DNA of 64,000 nt, taken from Posidonia oceanica (lineage: Eukaryota > Streptophyta > Magnoliopsida > Alismatales > Posidoniaceae). Under the pieces are notes generated by a model. It ran no database searches. It saw nothing but the letters and a program-made list of their open reading frames with translations, and was not told the origin of the DNA. The stretch spans positions 1,612,001 through 1,676,000 of the forward strand of contig JAZBRS010000077.1 in NCBI GenBank assembly GCA_037176725.1, read 5' to 3'. The translations under genes and the position numbers were made by a program. Below are positions 11,769-24,288 of the stretch, one piece after another. Each line of letters starts with the position of its first letter. Position 1 is the stretch's first letter.

Positions 11769-13978
11769 CTGGCATTGCTGGCATCCAACACCTACTGGAG
11801 GCAAATAGCATGCAGATTTTGGAAATCCATGCATTCTAACTATATGGATGCTGTATAGATGCAAATATGCAACTAAATGGGTGCCTGACATGCAAGACTA
11901 ACCTAACAAAAGATTAGAAGAGGAATCAGAGCAAGGAGCAAGCCAAACTCAAGGATTAAAGCAAGCCGGTTGTTGGACGCCTGTAGGCTGGCCGTCCAAT
12001 GTCAGACGCCAGAGTGGCTGGCATCCAACACAGATCAGAAGACAGAGGAGAGAAAAGAAGCATACAAAAGCAAAATAAAAAGGGGATCATGCATTTGGGT
12101 TGCTGGAGATAAGCATGGGGCAAACAAGCAAACAAGGGAGGCATAAAATAAACAATCTGACCTTACTTATGGCTTGTGCCAGGTCAGAGACGCAACCAGG
12201 TCATTGGACGCAAGCTAGGCCGGCGTCCAATGTTAGATGCCAGCACCAGTAGCGTACAATGCCCTGGGAGGCACAACGCACAAAAAAAATGCATAAAATA
12301 GCAAAGTAATCCACAGAAATTAAAGAACAGTTGCTATAGAAGCTAAACATGCATATAGACGCAGAGGACATGCAAGCAAGGAGATCAGGGCATTATGCAA
12401 GTTTTAAAGAACAGAATGAGGAGCCAGGACGTTGGACGCTAGAGCTAGCAGCATCCAACGTTGGACGCTAAAGGCTATGGCGTCCAACGACCAGAGCATG
12501 CAGACCTACCTGTTCTAAAGGGGGAGCTCAGCTCTGACCCCACCTATATGCATGCAACTACTGAAACATGCCAAAATAGGAAAGAAACATCCACAGCAAG
12601 CATGGCAAGCATTTAATCCAAGAGGACAAGGTAAAAAGGGAGCATGCATAAGGATATAGGCTTAAAACTTGCAAAAGGGGATAAGCAACTTAAAGAAATC
12701 CTAGCAAACCTAAGCATGGCTGCCGTAGGGGCCAGGCATCTCTAAGCAAGCATGGATCAGAAGCAAACATCAAGAACAAGCAAGATGTAGGCATGGCAGC
12801 AAAGCAAAGCTAGCAGAGGCGCTAGGTGAACCAGCGTCCAACGTTGGACGCAGCTCACCCAGGCGTCCAACGCAAGCAGGAGACAGATTGATATTTAAGC
12901 ATGCAAAGGGACTCAAACAAGCATGGAATAAGCTAGTAAGCATGGCATAACATCAGAGAACACTTAAGGAAGCATATAGCATGGATTTACAGAAAAACGA
13001 GCAATAATAAAGCATGGAACGTAATGGAACAAAAGCTGAGCAAGAGGGGCTGTTGGACGCTGGCCTATGCGGCGTCCAACGTTGGACGCACCAGCTGGTG
13101 CGTCCAACACACTGAACTCCATTCTGGCCACGATTCGTGGCCAAAAGGATTCAAAAAAAATGCAAGGATGCACGGGAAGGTTCACACTAGCATGCATGAC
13201 CTAAAGGGATAGGGTGCTTACCTCGTCATGGCTTAGAATGGTGTGTCGACCTCCTTCACTGGTGCTACAGAAGTGGACGACCAGCTGACTCCGGCGAGCT
13301 CGTGCGGGCTGCTGGGGGCACGGGAGAGGTCGGCGAATGGTCCGGGAGGAAGGTGGACACTCGGTCTCACTCTAGAGGTGGAGAATTGCGGTGGAAAGGG
13401 GCTGTGGTGGTCTGTGCGTGCTGAGGAAGATGGGTGGTTGGGGCTAGTTTTGATCAAATGGTGCATGGGTTTTGCTGCAAATTGCAGTGGCTTAGAGGGG
13501 AATTGGCAGGCTTTGGCAAGTGCTCTAGGTGTGATGGAGCCACGAGGGATGGCAGGAGGGGTGTGGGCATGTCAGACGGAGGCGATGGAGTGGACGAGCG
13601 GTGAGCCGAAGGGGCGGAGCAGCCGCTGCTGCAACCGAGCCGTTGGACGCTGGACCAGGAGGCGTCCAATGTTGGACGCCGGACTAGGAGGCGTCCAACG
13701 TTGGACGTTGGAACAGGACGCGTCCAACGTTGGACGCTGCCCATTCTAGCATCCAACACGCTCAGTTGGCAAAAGATTGCAAAAGGGCTTGGGCTTGGGC
13801 CAAAGAGGTGGAAAAAGGTGAAAAAAGGGCTTGGGGTTTAGGCTTGGGATTAAGGTGAGGTCTTGGGCTAGGTTTTGGGCTAGAAAAGGGGTAGAAAAAA
13901 GGAGTGCCAATTCGGAGTCCACACGAGCCTGCGGGAGAAAACCACCAACTTTCGGGTTGTCAGAATGGGGTGTCTACA
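11769..13978 (-). repeat. Partial A-type LTR (third copy), cut by element B
   Basis: On minus it begins TGTAGACACCCCATTCTGAC at 13978 and matches the two LTRs of element A, including the GTTGGACGC/GCGTCCAAC inverted repeats. It stops at 11769, at a point equivalent to about 34056 in the A 5' LTR, because element B is inserted there. The last ~0.9 kb of this LTR should lie to the left of B, outside the window. On its right it abuts the D hairpin array without a polypurine tract. It could therefore be a solo LTR, or a 3' LTR whose junction was lost by deletion. Its start differs from the D 5' LTR start. Confidence 0.8.
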
Positions 13979-15385
13979 GGATGATAAGATATCAGACTTA
14001 TCGGTTAGAGATAATTGGTTTCGGAGCATCAGCCGAAGAGTGATTGTGCAGATGATAAGATATTGGACTTATCAGCCAGAGATAGATGGTTTTGGAGCAT
14101 TAGCCGGAGAGTGAGGGTTACTGGACATCAGCCAAAAGGTGCAATTACAGATGATAAGATATCGGACTTATTGGCCAGAGATAGATGGTTTCGGAGCATC
14201 AGCCGGAGAGTGATTGCAGATGGTAAGATATCAGACTTATCGGGCAGAGATACATGGTTTCAGAGCATCAGCTGGAGAGTGATGGTTACTAGACATCAGC
14301 TAAAAGGTGATGGTTACTGGTCATCAGCCGAAAGGTGCAACTGCGGATGATAAGATATCGGACTTATCGGCCAGAGATAGATGGTTTCGGAGCATCAGCC
14401 GGAGAGTGATTGTGCAGATGATAAGATATCTGACTTATCAGCTAGAGATAGATGGTTTCGGAGCATCAGCCAGATAGTGATGGTTACTGGACATCAGCCG
14501 AAAGGTGCAATTGCGGATGATAAGATATCTAACTTATCGGCCAGAGATAGATGGTTTCGGAGCATCAGCTGGGGAGTGATCGTAGATGATAAGATATCGG
14601 ACTTATCGACCAGAGATATATGGCTATGGAGCATCAGCCGGAGAGTGATGGTTACTAGACATCAGCCAAAAGGTGCAATTATGAATGATAAGATATCGGA
14701 CTTATCGGCCAGAGATAGATGGTTTTGGAGCATTAGCCAGAGAGTGATTGCAAATGATAAGATATCAGACTTATTAGCCAAAGATAGATGGTTTCAAAGT
14801 ATCAGCCGGAGAGTGATGGTTACTGTGCATCAGCCGAAAGGTGATGGTTACTGGACATCAGCCAAAAGGTGCAATTACAGATGATAAGATATCGGTCTTA
14901 TCGACCAGAGATAGATGATTTCGGAGCATCAGCTAGAGAGTGATTGTGCAGATGATAAGATATTGGACTTATCGGCCAGAGATAGATGGTTTCAGAGCAA
15001 TAGCCGAAAAGTGTGGGTTACTGGACATCAGCTGAAAGGTGATGGTTACTGGACATCAGCCGAAAGGTGCGATTGTAGATGATAAGATATCGGACTTATC
15101 TGCCAGAGATAGATGGTTTCGGAGCGTCAGTTGGAGAGTGATTGCAAATGATAAGATAACGGATTTATCGGCCAGAGATAGATATGAGCCCGTGACATCC
15201 AGGTATATCGACGTGGAAGGACAGGGAAATGATACGACAGGGTAGCTAAAAAAAGATGCCCATGGTATCAAGATGATACCAGGTGTCAACCGTAGCACCC
15301 ATGGCATCGAAAGGCGAAGGATATAGACAAAACTAACACATTTGTCAAACGAGTAGTTAGGGGGTACCAGCCTGAAGAAGATTCG
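13979..15385 (-). repeat. Hairpin tandem array of element D
   Basis: About 20 copies built from two alternating modules: GATAAGATATCGGACTTATC (stem GATAAG/CTTATC, for example 14349-14354 with 14363-14368) and GTGATGGTTACTGGACATCA (stem GATG/CATC). They are joined by GGCCAGAGATAGATGGTTTC and GGAGCATCAGCC. The right end (15255-15385) holds a longer inverted repeat, ATGGTATCAAGATGATACCA, and GTAGTTAGGGGGTACCAGCC. It lies between the DUF7745-like ORF and the LTR, the same place as in A, B, C and E. Open frames through it merely reflect the repeat period. Confidence 0.85.
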
Positions 15386-15672
15386 GGTGAGAGTGCTCGG
15401 CGGCTTTGCTTGTTTTGACGGCACGGGTCTGCAGAGATTCTAGCATCTGGATTGATTGCGGAAGACTTTCCTACGTCATTTTGGCAGCAAGTCTGGCCAT
15501 GGGTCTTAAGGCATGATCAGCAAGAATATACATGCATTGAGCAAACTTGAAGCACAGGCAGATGGTGCAAAATATCTTTGTATTGATTGAGCTTTTGGTT
15601 ACACGCCTGTGGCAGGCCAAAAGGATATAGCATAATTCAGGAAAAAACTAAACAAGCAGCTACTCAAGTGCC

Positions 15673-16873
15673 CTAGCTGATTCGGGCCTTCTTTGACCTC
15701 CTAGAGTCAGGGAACAAGGGGGCGCTAGGTGGGATCTCGTTGATGGGCTAGAGTCCCTGCACCTCTGTCACGTACACAGGAGTGCATCGCGAGCCTCTTG
15801 CAACTGCGATGTCCGTTGACCGCACTCCATGCTGCATCAAGTCAGCTAGCTCTGTTGTAGCAGCTATTGGATTGAGAGGATATGGCCGTAGGAGTCTGGG
15901 TATTTGCTATCAACAAAGGTGCCCTTTCGGAAGCTGAATTGCCGCATCACTCAGATAGGGTGGTACTCCACACACCCGGTAATCCTGGCAGCACGACCAG
16001 TCACATGTCGTGGGTGCCAAAGAAGACTGTGAATGGCTCAGCAGCTGATGGGATGATATGCTAGGTTACCGCATCATTAGTTAGCTTTGACAGCTTTTCG
16101 TATTCTTCCGAGATGCTTTTGATAGTTTTAGCATGGCCATTATCGCAGTATGTTTCGATAGCATGCCTCTAAGGGCGTAGGATATCCATCTCTAGGTGCC
16201 CGGCTAGCCAAATCTGTACCAGGGCCCCGCAGCCGTAGAAGTGGTGGCAGCGATGTGAGACGTGGTCCAGTCCGCGATAAGTCTCTGCCAAGAGGACTGG
16301 TGCTAGGTTAATCTACTGGGTCACCACAGTGAGCACAATCTCAGCGACTTCGATTGCAACTATCATCCAGTCGTGGCTAAAAATCAGCTCGCCTAGGAAG
16401 TAGGTGACAAATCCCCGGAGCCACAGTTCATCTCTGAGCTCGGCATGCTTCTCGGCAGCTTCATCGAAATATCCGAGGCAGAGCATGGGCGCAGGCCAAT
16501 TGGTGTAGACCAATCTTTGCTGGCAGTCCACTGTGGAGAGTCTAGTCAGCTGGCTCAAAACTACGGCATAGCCGTCACGCCTCATGAACACATTTGGTCC
16601 CATGATCTTGGAGAAGCTGCAGATTCGGTGTACTTCCTCCTACGTGGGCATTACCTCCGTTCTGCCGAAGCGGAAAACATGATGCGCTGGCTTCCAGAAT
16701 CTTGTAGTAGCGCATAAGAGATGTTGGCTCACCTCCACATCAGTAGCTCTCAGGAGCTTGGACGATATGCCCCATGCACGCAACCTCTCGCGGTCGCCTT
16801 CGGCGAGCTTGTCGAACCACTCTCGCAAGGTCTTAGAACAATGCATCAGGGTCACTAGAGTCAGGAAACCCAT
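15673..16873 (-). pseudogene. Broken DUF7745-like ORF of element D
   Basis: Homologue of the intact ORF in element C (58386-59588). It starts MGFLTLVTLMHCSKTLREW and keeps RFWKPAHHVFRFGRTE, FMRRDGY and LAETYRGLD. Stop codons interrupt the frame, for example just after RTEVMPT near 16638, at the end of AVVTQ-like sequence near 16313, and further on. It lies downstream of integrase in the sense direction. The function of this domain in retrotransposons is not known to me. This copy is dead. Confidence 0.75.
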
Positions 16874-18301
16874 TGCACAAAAGGGAGAATGCAGACAGCT
16901 GTTGCAGAATCTTCAAGTACCTGAAAGGGTTGGGGCTGGTAGGAGTTCTGGACCAGCGTAGCTTGGAGGAGGTTAGCATGTGCTCAGTAGGAGTACTGTC
17001 TCAGTGTTGAGGCAAGTTTTGCAGAGCGGAGTGAAAGAAGGAAAAGAACGACTGGGGATGCTGATATATGCATGATCTACGATTGATATGCTTTGCCCTC
17101 AGCATACGGAGTGTTTAGCGCCTGATGTAGAGGAAGAGAGTGGTCCTTGACTCACTAGACTCCACTCAAACTCCTAACTTGTCGGTGGCACTCCGGAAAG
17201 GATATTGGTGGCGTTTGGGTGGTGGTGTAGTGAGGACAGGCTCCATGCCAAACTATCAAGGACCTATGCCTACTCTTTTCTCCCTCTTTTTTTTTTATTT
17301 ACTCCCACATAGGTATGCAGGTTTCCCCCTATCTATGGCTTGGAGGTAAGGGACACTTGGTTTGAGGCGGGGGAGCTGTTGCTAGACATGGGTGACTAGG
17401 CCCCGTGGGTTTTGTAGATTCTACAGGCTTGAACTTTTAATTCCCTCTAAGGTTAGTAAAAGGGGCGAGATCATGCTGCTTGCCTTTATTTCTAGGGTTG
17501 ACTTTTGTCCCCCCTTTTTTTCTCTTCTTTTTTTTTTCCTTTTTTCCTCTTCTCTTTTTTTTTTTTTTTTGGCTTGTAGGTTTCCATTGCCCCTGACATA
17601 GAGGTACTGGGTGCCTGGTTTTGAGACAAGGGGGACTAGGCCTTGTAGGGCTTGGATTCCCAAGTGTGAATTTTGGATCTTCTCCAAGGCAAATTGGAGA
17701 GACAGGGTTGTACTGCACACCTCTATCTCTAGGGCCGACTTCTGTCTTCGCCTTCTATTCTTTTTCTTTTGCGCCATTGCTTAAACATGTGTTCTTTTCT
17801 GGCTCACACTCTCGGCTAGACCTTAGCATTTTTCCTCCCTCTAGAGGTGTAAGTCCTAGGGGTTTGGGCATTTCGCCTGTACTCTCTTAGTGGTGGCTCC
17901 CTCACTAGCTAGGACATCTAAGTAGTGTCAGGTGAGGTAGGATAGACTCCTTCCAGAGCAAGCAAGGACTTCCGTTTTTCATCATTGGGCTAGCGGTTAT
18001 GCATGATTGATTGATGAAGATGATGATTTTTTTTTTTTTGATTTTTGAAAAAGATATGCTTGAAAAGGGAGGAATGCATGGAGATGTACAGTGGTGAAAA
18101 TGCTAGAGATAGGACAAAGAGATGCATGAAGATGCACAAGAAGTGAGAATGCTGGAGATAGGACAAGGAGATGTATGAAGATGTACAAGGGGTGAGGATG
18201 CTAGAGATAGGACAAGGAGATGTATGAAGATGTATAATGGGTGAGAATGCCAGAGATAGGATAGAGAAGAAGGGATCTGCAAAGCGAGGGTCGCCCCTAA
18301 G
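16874..18301 (-). other. Integrase-to-DUF7745 spacer of element D with purine tract and tandem repeats
   Basis: Non-coding in D. On minus (sense) it contains long purine runs, seen on plus as T-rich tracts at 17275-17300 and 17510-17572. The same arrangement occurs in element C. Near the integrase end (18060-18265) are about four copies of a unit of roughly 50-55 bp containing GCTGGAGATAGGACAAGGAG and ATGTATGAAGATGTACAAGG. No gene is supported here. Confidence 0.55.
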
Positions 18302-19468
18302 CTATTGATAGTACTTCTTGAGGTAACACGAGTTGACTGGCTCTAACTGTTCGACCAGGTCCATGTCCTCAAGAACTGTTGCGTCGCCAAAGAAAGTTTG
18401 CTTGACCACAAAGGGGCCACGCCAGTTGGGTCGGAATTTCCCTCGATCGTCTGGTACGTGAATGGCACGTAGAACAAGATCTCCTGTCTGGAAGCTTCTG
18501 GGCTGAACTTTCTTCAAGTACACTTTGGCCACCCGCTTCTGATAACAGTGAGCATTGTGCATAGCTTGCAGTCAGTGCTCATCGATCAGGTTCAGCTAGA
18601 CACAGCAGTCTTCGACCCACTCTGCCTCCTCTAGCTCAGCATCTCGTAGGATCCGCAGTGAGGGGATCTCTACTTCGACAGGCAGCACCGCCTCCATGCC
18701 GTACACCAGAGAGTATGGGGTGGCTCCTGTCGAGGTCCAAACTAATGTCCTATATGCCTAGAGTGCGTACGGAAGCTTGTCATGCTAGTCCTTGATGGGT
18801 TTCTGCCATCTTCTTTATGATCTTCACAATATTCTTGTTTGCAGACTCCACTACTCCGTTCATCTGTGGCCGATAGGGCGAGGACCTGTGATGCTTGATT
18901 TCGAGGCTCTGTAGGTATTCTTCGGTCCTCTTGGCGATGAAGTTTGTGCCATTGTCAGAGATGAGGGAGTGTGGGACCCTGTACCAAGCAACGATGTTAT
19001 TTCTGATGAATTTTGCTGTCACCGTGGTTGTGATAGCGTTGTAAGAGGCGGCTTCCACCCACTTAGTGAAGTAGTCGATCGCCACTAGAATGAAGCGATG
19101 ACCGTTTGAAGCAGCAAGATGTATAGCGCCGATGACATCAATCCCCCAGGTGGAGAAGGGCCATGGCGCCGACATGTTGTGTAATTGTTGTGGGGGAGCA
19201 CGATAAAGTTACCATGGATCTGGCAGTTGTCCCATTTACGTACAAACCGACAACAGTCTGCTTCCATGGTTAACCAGAAATAGCCTTGGAGCATGATCTT
19301 CTTGGCCAGGAGGACACTGTTCATATGCAGGCCACAGGTCCCTACATGTACTTGAAGCATCAATGTGTTAGCCTCTAACTTGTTTAAGCAGTGTAGGAGC
19401 ATTTGGTTGTAGGATCTTTTGTATAACTGGCCTGCTCCCAACACATACTTCGATGCCAGATGCGCCAA
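18302..19468 (-). pseudogene. Integrase region of element D
   Basis: Inserts element DNA into the host chromosome. Three frame pieces are visible: a zinc-binding N-terminus (19468-19085; HVGTCGLHM and the C...C arm, where one expected cysteine reads RKWDNC), the catalytic core (19175-18780; D in WGIDVIG, D in ISDNGTNF, E in NGVVESANKN), and the C-terminal GPY/F-type segment (18562-18302; GKFRPNWRGPFVVK). Two frameshifts separate the pieces, and a zinc ligand is lost. It is clearly a relative of the element C integrase. Confidence 0.9.
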
Positions 19469-19593
19469 AGTTCTTCTATCTGCTGCTGAGGTGCCAAGCG
19501 AGGGGCTGTCGATTCCAGGAAGGCTTTGATGTCATGGTACCATGGCTGTTCTTCTGCTGGGTCTGCTTCCTCTATACTCATGCAATGCGCAGG

Positions 19594-20100
19594 CTACTCT
19601 GCATGGATAACTGATACATCCATTGCATGGTTTTCAGGCATACTGAGCCAGGACGCCAGGGTTACCAATGCATCTACATATGTGTTCCTTGCCCTGTTCA
19701 TGTACGTGAAGTGGATGCTTTCAAATTCTTCAATCAGCTTCAGCAGGTGTTCGTGATATGGCACAAGATTTGGATCCTTTGTCTTCCAGTCGCCATTCAC
19801 TTGAGAGATCACTAGCATGGCATCGCCGTGCACATGCAGCTTCTGCACCTTTTGCTCGAGGGCGACCTTCAATCCTAGGATGCACGCCTTGTATTCTGCT
19901 TCATTGTTGGTGCATTTGAAAGTTAGCTTCCTCACAAAAGGAATCATCTATCCTTGCAACGTTGTCAGCACTGTGCCTATGCCTTGGCCCTTCTTGTTGA
20001 CAGTGCCATCAAAGTACAATTGCCACTGGTCTTGGTCTTCAGGGTCATTTTCATCAGAGTCCATTGCAAAAAGGATGTCCTCGTCCAAGAATTGCGTCTG
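19594..20100 (-). pseudogene. Archaeal-type (second) RNase H of element D
   Basis: Second RNase H-like domain typical of the Tat clade. Motifs are YFDGTVNKKGQG near the start, NNEAEYKACILGL, HVHGDAMLVISQVNGDWKTK and ARNTYVDALVTLAS near the end. An in-frame stop lies at about 19948-19950, just before MIPFVRKL. In this clade, this domain together with the first RNase H is expected to process RNA/DNA hybrids during reverse transcription. Confidence 0.85.
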
Positions 20101-20466
20101 GAGAGGCTAGTACTCAGGCAAGGGAAGGTTAGCAAGATGATCTGCCATGACTTGACCCTTCATGGATTTCTACATGACAAAAGTGATGTCGTATTGAGAC
20201 AACAACACTTGCCACTTGACACATCTGCCCGCCATGGCTGGCTTCTGGAAGAGGAATTTGATGGGGTCATGCTGGCATCAGAGCTGAACTGGGTATGCCA
20301 TCATATAGTGCCTTAGTTTCTGTGTGGCCTAGACGAGACATAAGCAGGTCTTCTCTATTGTGCTATACCTAGCTTCGCAATCATTGAATTTCTTGCTCAG
20401 GTAATAGATGGCATGCTCCTTCCTACCCGATTCATCATGTTGGCCCAAGATGGCACCCATGGAATG
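20101..20466 (-). pseudogene. First RNase H of element D
   Basis: RT-linked RNase H. In a conceptual minus translation I read AIYYLSKKFNDCEARYS, TIEKTCLCLV, a QKLRHYMMAYPV stretch, GRCVKWQVLLSQYDI and GQVMADHLANLPLP, all familiar from Ty3/gypsy polyproteins. Several in-frame stops interrupt it. Confidence 0.8.
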
Positions 20467-21547
20467 CTACGTGGTAAAAAGGTAGAGAAGCAAAGGTCTC
20501 CCCAGTATGGGAGGAACCAGGACAGGAGGCTTGATCAGTAGCTGCTTGATGTTGTCAAATGCAGCCTGGCACTCCTCACTCCATTTGATCTGTGCATTCT
20601 TCTTCAGGAGCTTGATGATCGGTTCGTAGATGGGCGTAAGCTGTGCAATGAACCGACTGATATACTGTAATCGCCCTAGCAGGCCTCGGACCTCCTTTTC
20701 AGTCTTAGGGGGTGGCATCTCCACGATGGCTTTTGCCTTGCTCGGGTACCACCTCAATCCCCCTCTGGTTGACAATGTATCCCAGGAGTTTTCCAGATGA
20801 CACCGCGAATATGCATTTGCTGGGGTTAAGACGCAGCTTGTACTTCCTCAAGCGGTCAAAGAGCTTCTTCAGACATGCGAGGTGATCTTTGGGCTCTTTG
20901 GACTTGGCAATCATGTTGTCCACGTAAACCTCAACTTCTTGGTGCATGAGGTCATGGAATAGTACTGTCATTGCCCTCTAATAAGTTGTGCCAGCATTCT
21001 TGAGCCCAAATGGCATAACTTGGTAGCAGAAGACTCCCCAAGGGGTAATAAATGATGTCTTCTTCTACCATTTTGATTTGGTTATAGCTGGAGAAGCCAT
21101 CCATAAAGGAGAGCATCTTGTGGCCTGCAGTATTGTCAACTAGGATGTCAATGTGAGGTAATGGGAAATCGTCCTTAGGACTCACCTTGTTCAGGTCCCT
21201 ATAGTCGATGCACATGCTGACTTGGCCATCTTTCTTGGGCACTGGTACAACATTTGCAAGCCATTCATGGTAAGGACGACCTTCAAAAAAATGACATTGT
21301 GCTGCTTCATGATTTCCTCTTTGATCATGAGCAGCCACTACGGTCGCCATCTTCTTAGCTTCTACTTCATTGGCTTGACGTCTGGATTCAAGGGCAGGTT
21401 GTGCACTACTATTTCGACATCGAGGCCGACCATGTCTTCATAGCTCCAGGCGAAGACATCTGCATACTTTTTCAAGAATGCAATGAACTCTGCTCTGGTC
21501 TGAGGTGACAGATGGGCGCTGATACGGACCTCTCTGGCTTCTTCCAC
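20467..21547 (-). pseudogene. Reverse transcriptase of element D
   Basis: Copies element RNA to DNA. The pieces are: 21547-21362 (ADVFAWSYEDM); 21350-20952 (KKDGQVSMCIDYRDLNK, DDFPLPHIDILVD, FMDGFSSYNQIKM); 20971-20705 (the active-site stretch); and 20775-20467 (thumb/connection, EVRGLLGRLQYISRFIAQLT). At 20912-20926 the active-site box reads YVDNM where YVDDM/I is expected, so one catalytic aspartate is replaced. At least three frameshifts are present. It is a dead enzyme. Confidence 0.9.
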
Positions 21548-21559
21548 TGTGCCGATGTT

Positions 21560-23262
21560 GACAACCTCTATCTCCTCTTCGACAAGGAGGTTGGGGCCTT
21601 CTGGATCGTCGTCATAGGGCTAGAACTCAGGCGATGGTTCATCATTTTCATCTACGCCTACATCATCCCCCTTTCCGTATGCAATGAGTTCCGAGAGGAT
21701 CTCCTTCTCAAAGGTGGGGACCGTTATATCGACAGAGTGTATATGTTCTGCCTCCTAGACCTGGTGACGTTTCAGGATGGTCACACTCACCCGAGTGTTC
21801 TTGTATCCTCAGGGGGTGACCTCCGCTCTGGCAACTTCCTTTGCCTGCTCTGCTACTGCTGGCTCTGCTGACTTTGCTACTGACTCTACCGCTGACTCTA
21901 TTACTATCTATGCTATTGGTGCTGCTACTGATGCTGCCTCCACTGCATTCTCTAGTGTACTTACAGGCAGTATATCGCCCTGGTAGCTGATCAGTGTACT
22001 ACCGCTTCCTGCAATGCCTGAGCGAGGCATGTGCTGCACAAACCACCTAGACCCGCCTTGCGGCTGCAGAGTGATTAGCTCATCTTGTCTAGTGGGAGCC
22101 GCTGCTGAATCTTCTTCTAAGACCATGATAGAGGCATGATCTTTCTGCAGGGAGGGATCTGTAGCCACAGCTTTCCCTTTCTCGCTGCCTAATACTCTGC
22201 AAGGTCCTCTGCCAGCGACACGAGCTGTTCTTGGAACAGTAGCTCCAAGTCTCCCATCAACGAATCAATTTGGGCCTCTACTGCCGCTCCTGCCTCCTCA
22301 TATGAGGGTGGGTCGACGTAGTAGGTGCTGGTTGCCTCTAGTTCTGGCCCAGTTGCTGGATGTATCACTGCCTTGGGCGCTTGCTCTACTGTTGATTGCA
22401 CTGCCTGACCATCTAGCTGGCCTGCGGGCACGGCTGACTGCGGTGCCCTGGTGATCAGGGACCCAAGCAGGTTGGTCAGTGGTGCTGCTGATGGGTGTGC
22501 TGCCAAAGTCACTTCTGCAGTTGGAGGGAAGGTAGAGCTGCTCTTCCGGAGGACCGGGGCCCATGTGGCTGTGCTGGCCGACAATACGCCTACATCTGGT
22601 GGTGTTGGTGGTTGCACGGCCTTTGACACCATGGGGGCCTGCCACGAGGCTTGATGTCCTGAGGCAAGAGGATGTGTGATTGACTGAGCCACCTGCACCA
22701 CTGGTGATGCGGCTGCTGAAGTGGGTTGAGTCGCACTGCTGGCTGAACTGACTGACTGATTCGCAAGAGAGGGTTACAGCTGTACTAACGCGACTGCGGC
22801 CGCGGGTAGACTGGCTAACTGTGCCTGAGGAGGTGCTCCTGATTCTAGAGCTACTACTGCTGCTGTCGATGATGTTGATGAGACTGTAGAAAGATGAGAG
22901 ACTGTCAATCCTGCCATAGGGCCTGCCAAATCTGTTGCCTTATTTGTAGAGGGAAGGGCCAGACAGACTGACCGAGGTGTTGCCGCATTGAACTGGACCT
23001 CACGGCCGGTTCAGGCTACCCCCACTGTGCCAGACTGCTCCTCATCCGAGTAGTAGTCCACAATGCAAACCCACTCTTCTGTCGACAGCAGAGAGCTCTG
23101 GCACGGCTCCAGTTGTGCTATGGCTTGACCGCTGCTTGAACCCAGGGTACCTGCACTAGTGATGTTAGTGAGGTCTTGAGGGATGATCATCCTCTGATTC
23201 TTTGGCTGCATGTGTCTGTCTTCACTGGCTTGCGGGTCGTATTCGAGACCCTCGGAGTCTCT
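21560..23262 (-). pseudogene. Protease-to-RT linker of element D
   Basis: Low-complexity coding linker rich in Ala, Ser, Pro, Thr and Val. It includes the recognisable stretches DYYSDEEQSGT (near 23040), DHASIMVLEEDSAA and GGSRWFVQHMPRS (near 22100-22030). The same linker occurs in element C (62000-63204). I recognise no enzymatic domain. The acidic and WFVQHMP islands are the most conserved parts, so they may be functional or processing sites. Confidence 0.65.
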
Positions 23263-24288
23263 TCACTGCTCTACCACGATCGGCTCAGCGATCCCCTGGC
23301 TGTATCGCTCGAGCGGCGCCCCCTTGACGTAACCCCACCTGTGACAGACATTTTCGACCATCTGGAAAGGGTTACTATGAACGGCCAAGGAGTTGACATG
23401 TTCAAGATCAGGAATAAAGTTAACTGGCTCAGACCGATTAACGCGGTATAAAGCATTTGAAAGCTCAGGGTCAAAGGGGGTAGTCTGCGAAGAGACGGAA
23501 GAGACCGTCTCGATCATCTCCTTCTCAAAATTTTTCGCCATGACAACGATGACATCGTTGCCTCGGCGGAACTTGATCATGCGATGGAGGGTCAAGGGGA
23601 TGACCTGATGCTTGTACAGCCAAGGGCGCCCAAGCAGAAGATTGAAATTGGGCTCCAGGTCGACGACGTAGAATTCTACATCGAATACGACCGGGCCAAT
23701 GGTGAGAGGAATAATCAAAATCCCTAGAGAGTCATGGTGGGTGTTATCAAAAGATGTCATTCCCTTTATGGCTGGGGTGATGTCCTCGGCTTTGAATTCA
23801 AGCTTTGTTGCTGTACGCAAGGGACAAACGTTAAGGCCTGAACCTTTATCAACCAGTGAAAGGGGAATGCAGAAGTTTTTGAATTGTACTGTGACAAACA
23901 AGGGTTGGTTGTGATTAATTCCCGCCGGAGGTAGTTCATCACTTGTGAAAAAGATGACCTGGGGCTCGACGATCATCCCTACCATGCTTTCCAAGGCTGC
24001 AGGTTCAATGGTTTGGGACACATGGGCGGCTTGGAACATGTAGAGAAAAGCCTCGCAGTGTTCAGAAGATGTGTGTATGAGGTCCCAAATGGAAATGTCT
24101 ACTCTAACCTTCTTGAGCTGGGAGGTGATGTTAGCCTTGGGTTGGCCTTTTTTGGTGGTAGGAGGAGTGGCTTGGGTGGTAGGCTCAACTGTGGTGAGTA
24201 CAGGGTGTAGGCCTGATGGTGGAGGTACAGCGGGTTTTGGATGGCTAGGCCTAACTATCGGTGCTGGAGGCTTGTAGACCCTCCCCAA
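23263..24288 (-). pseudogene. Protease segment of element D (341 codons open)
   Basis: Aspartic protease that would cleave the polyprotein. It is the longest uninterrupted D piece. Residues about 130-230 hold the domain: FCIPLSLVDKGSGLNVCPL (active-site D147-K-G-S; the C copy has D-N-G-S, normal for this clade from memory) and LLLGRPWLYKHQ at 217-228. The upstream 100 residues are Pro/Thr-rich gag-protease connector. The downstream part is RNFEKEMIE-type linker. The rest of the polyprotein is broken, so it is scored as part of a pseudogene. Confidence 0.85.

Noticed and set aside
14015..15245. Open frames of 100-170 codons through the D tandem array
   Set aside because: The frames follow the repeat period and have no domain. 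They are products of a repeated sequence without stops in one phase.
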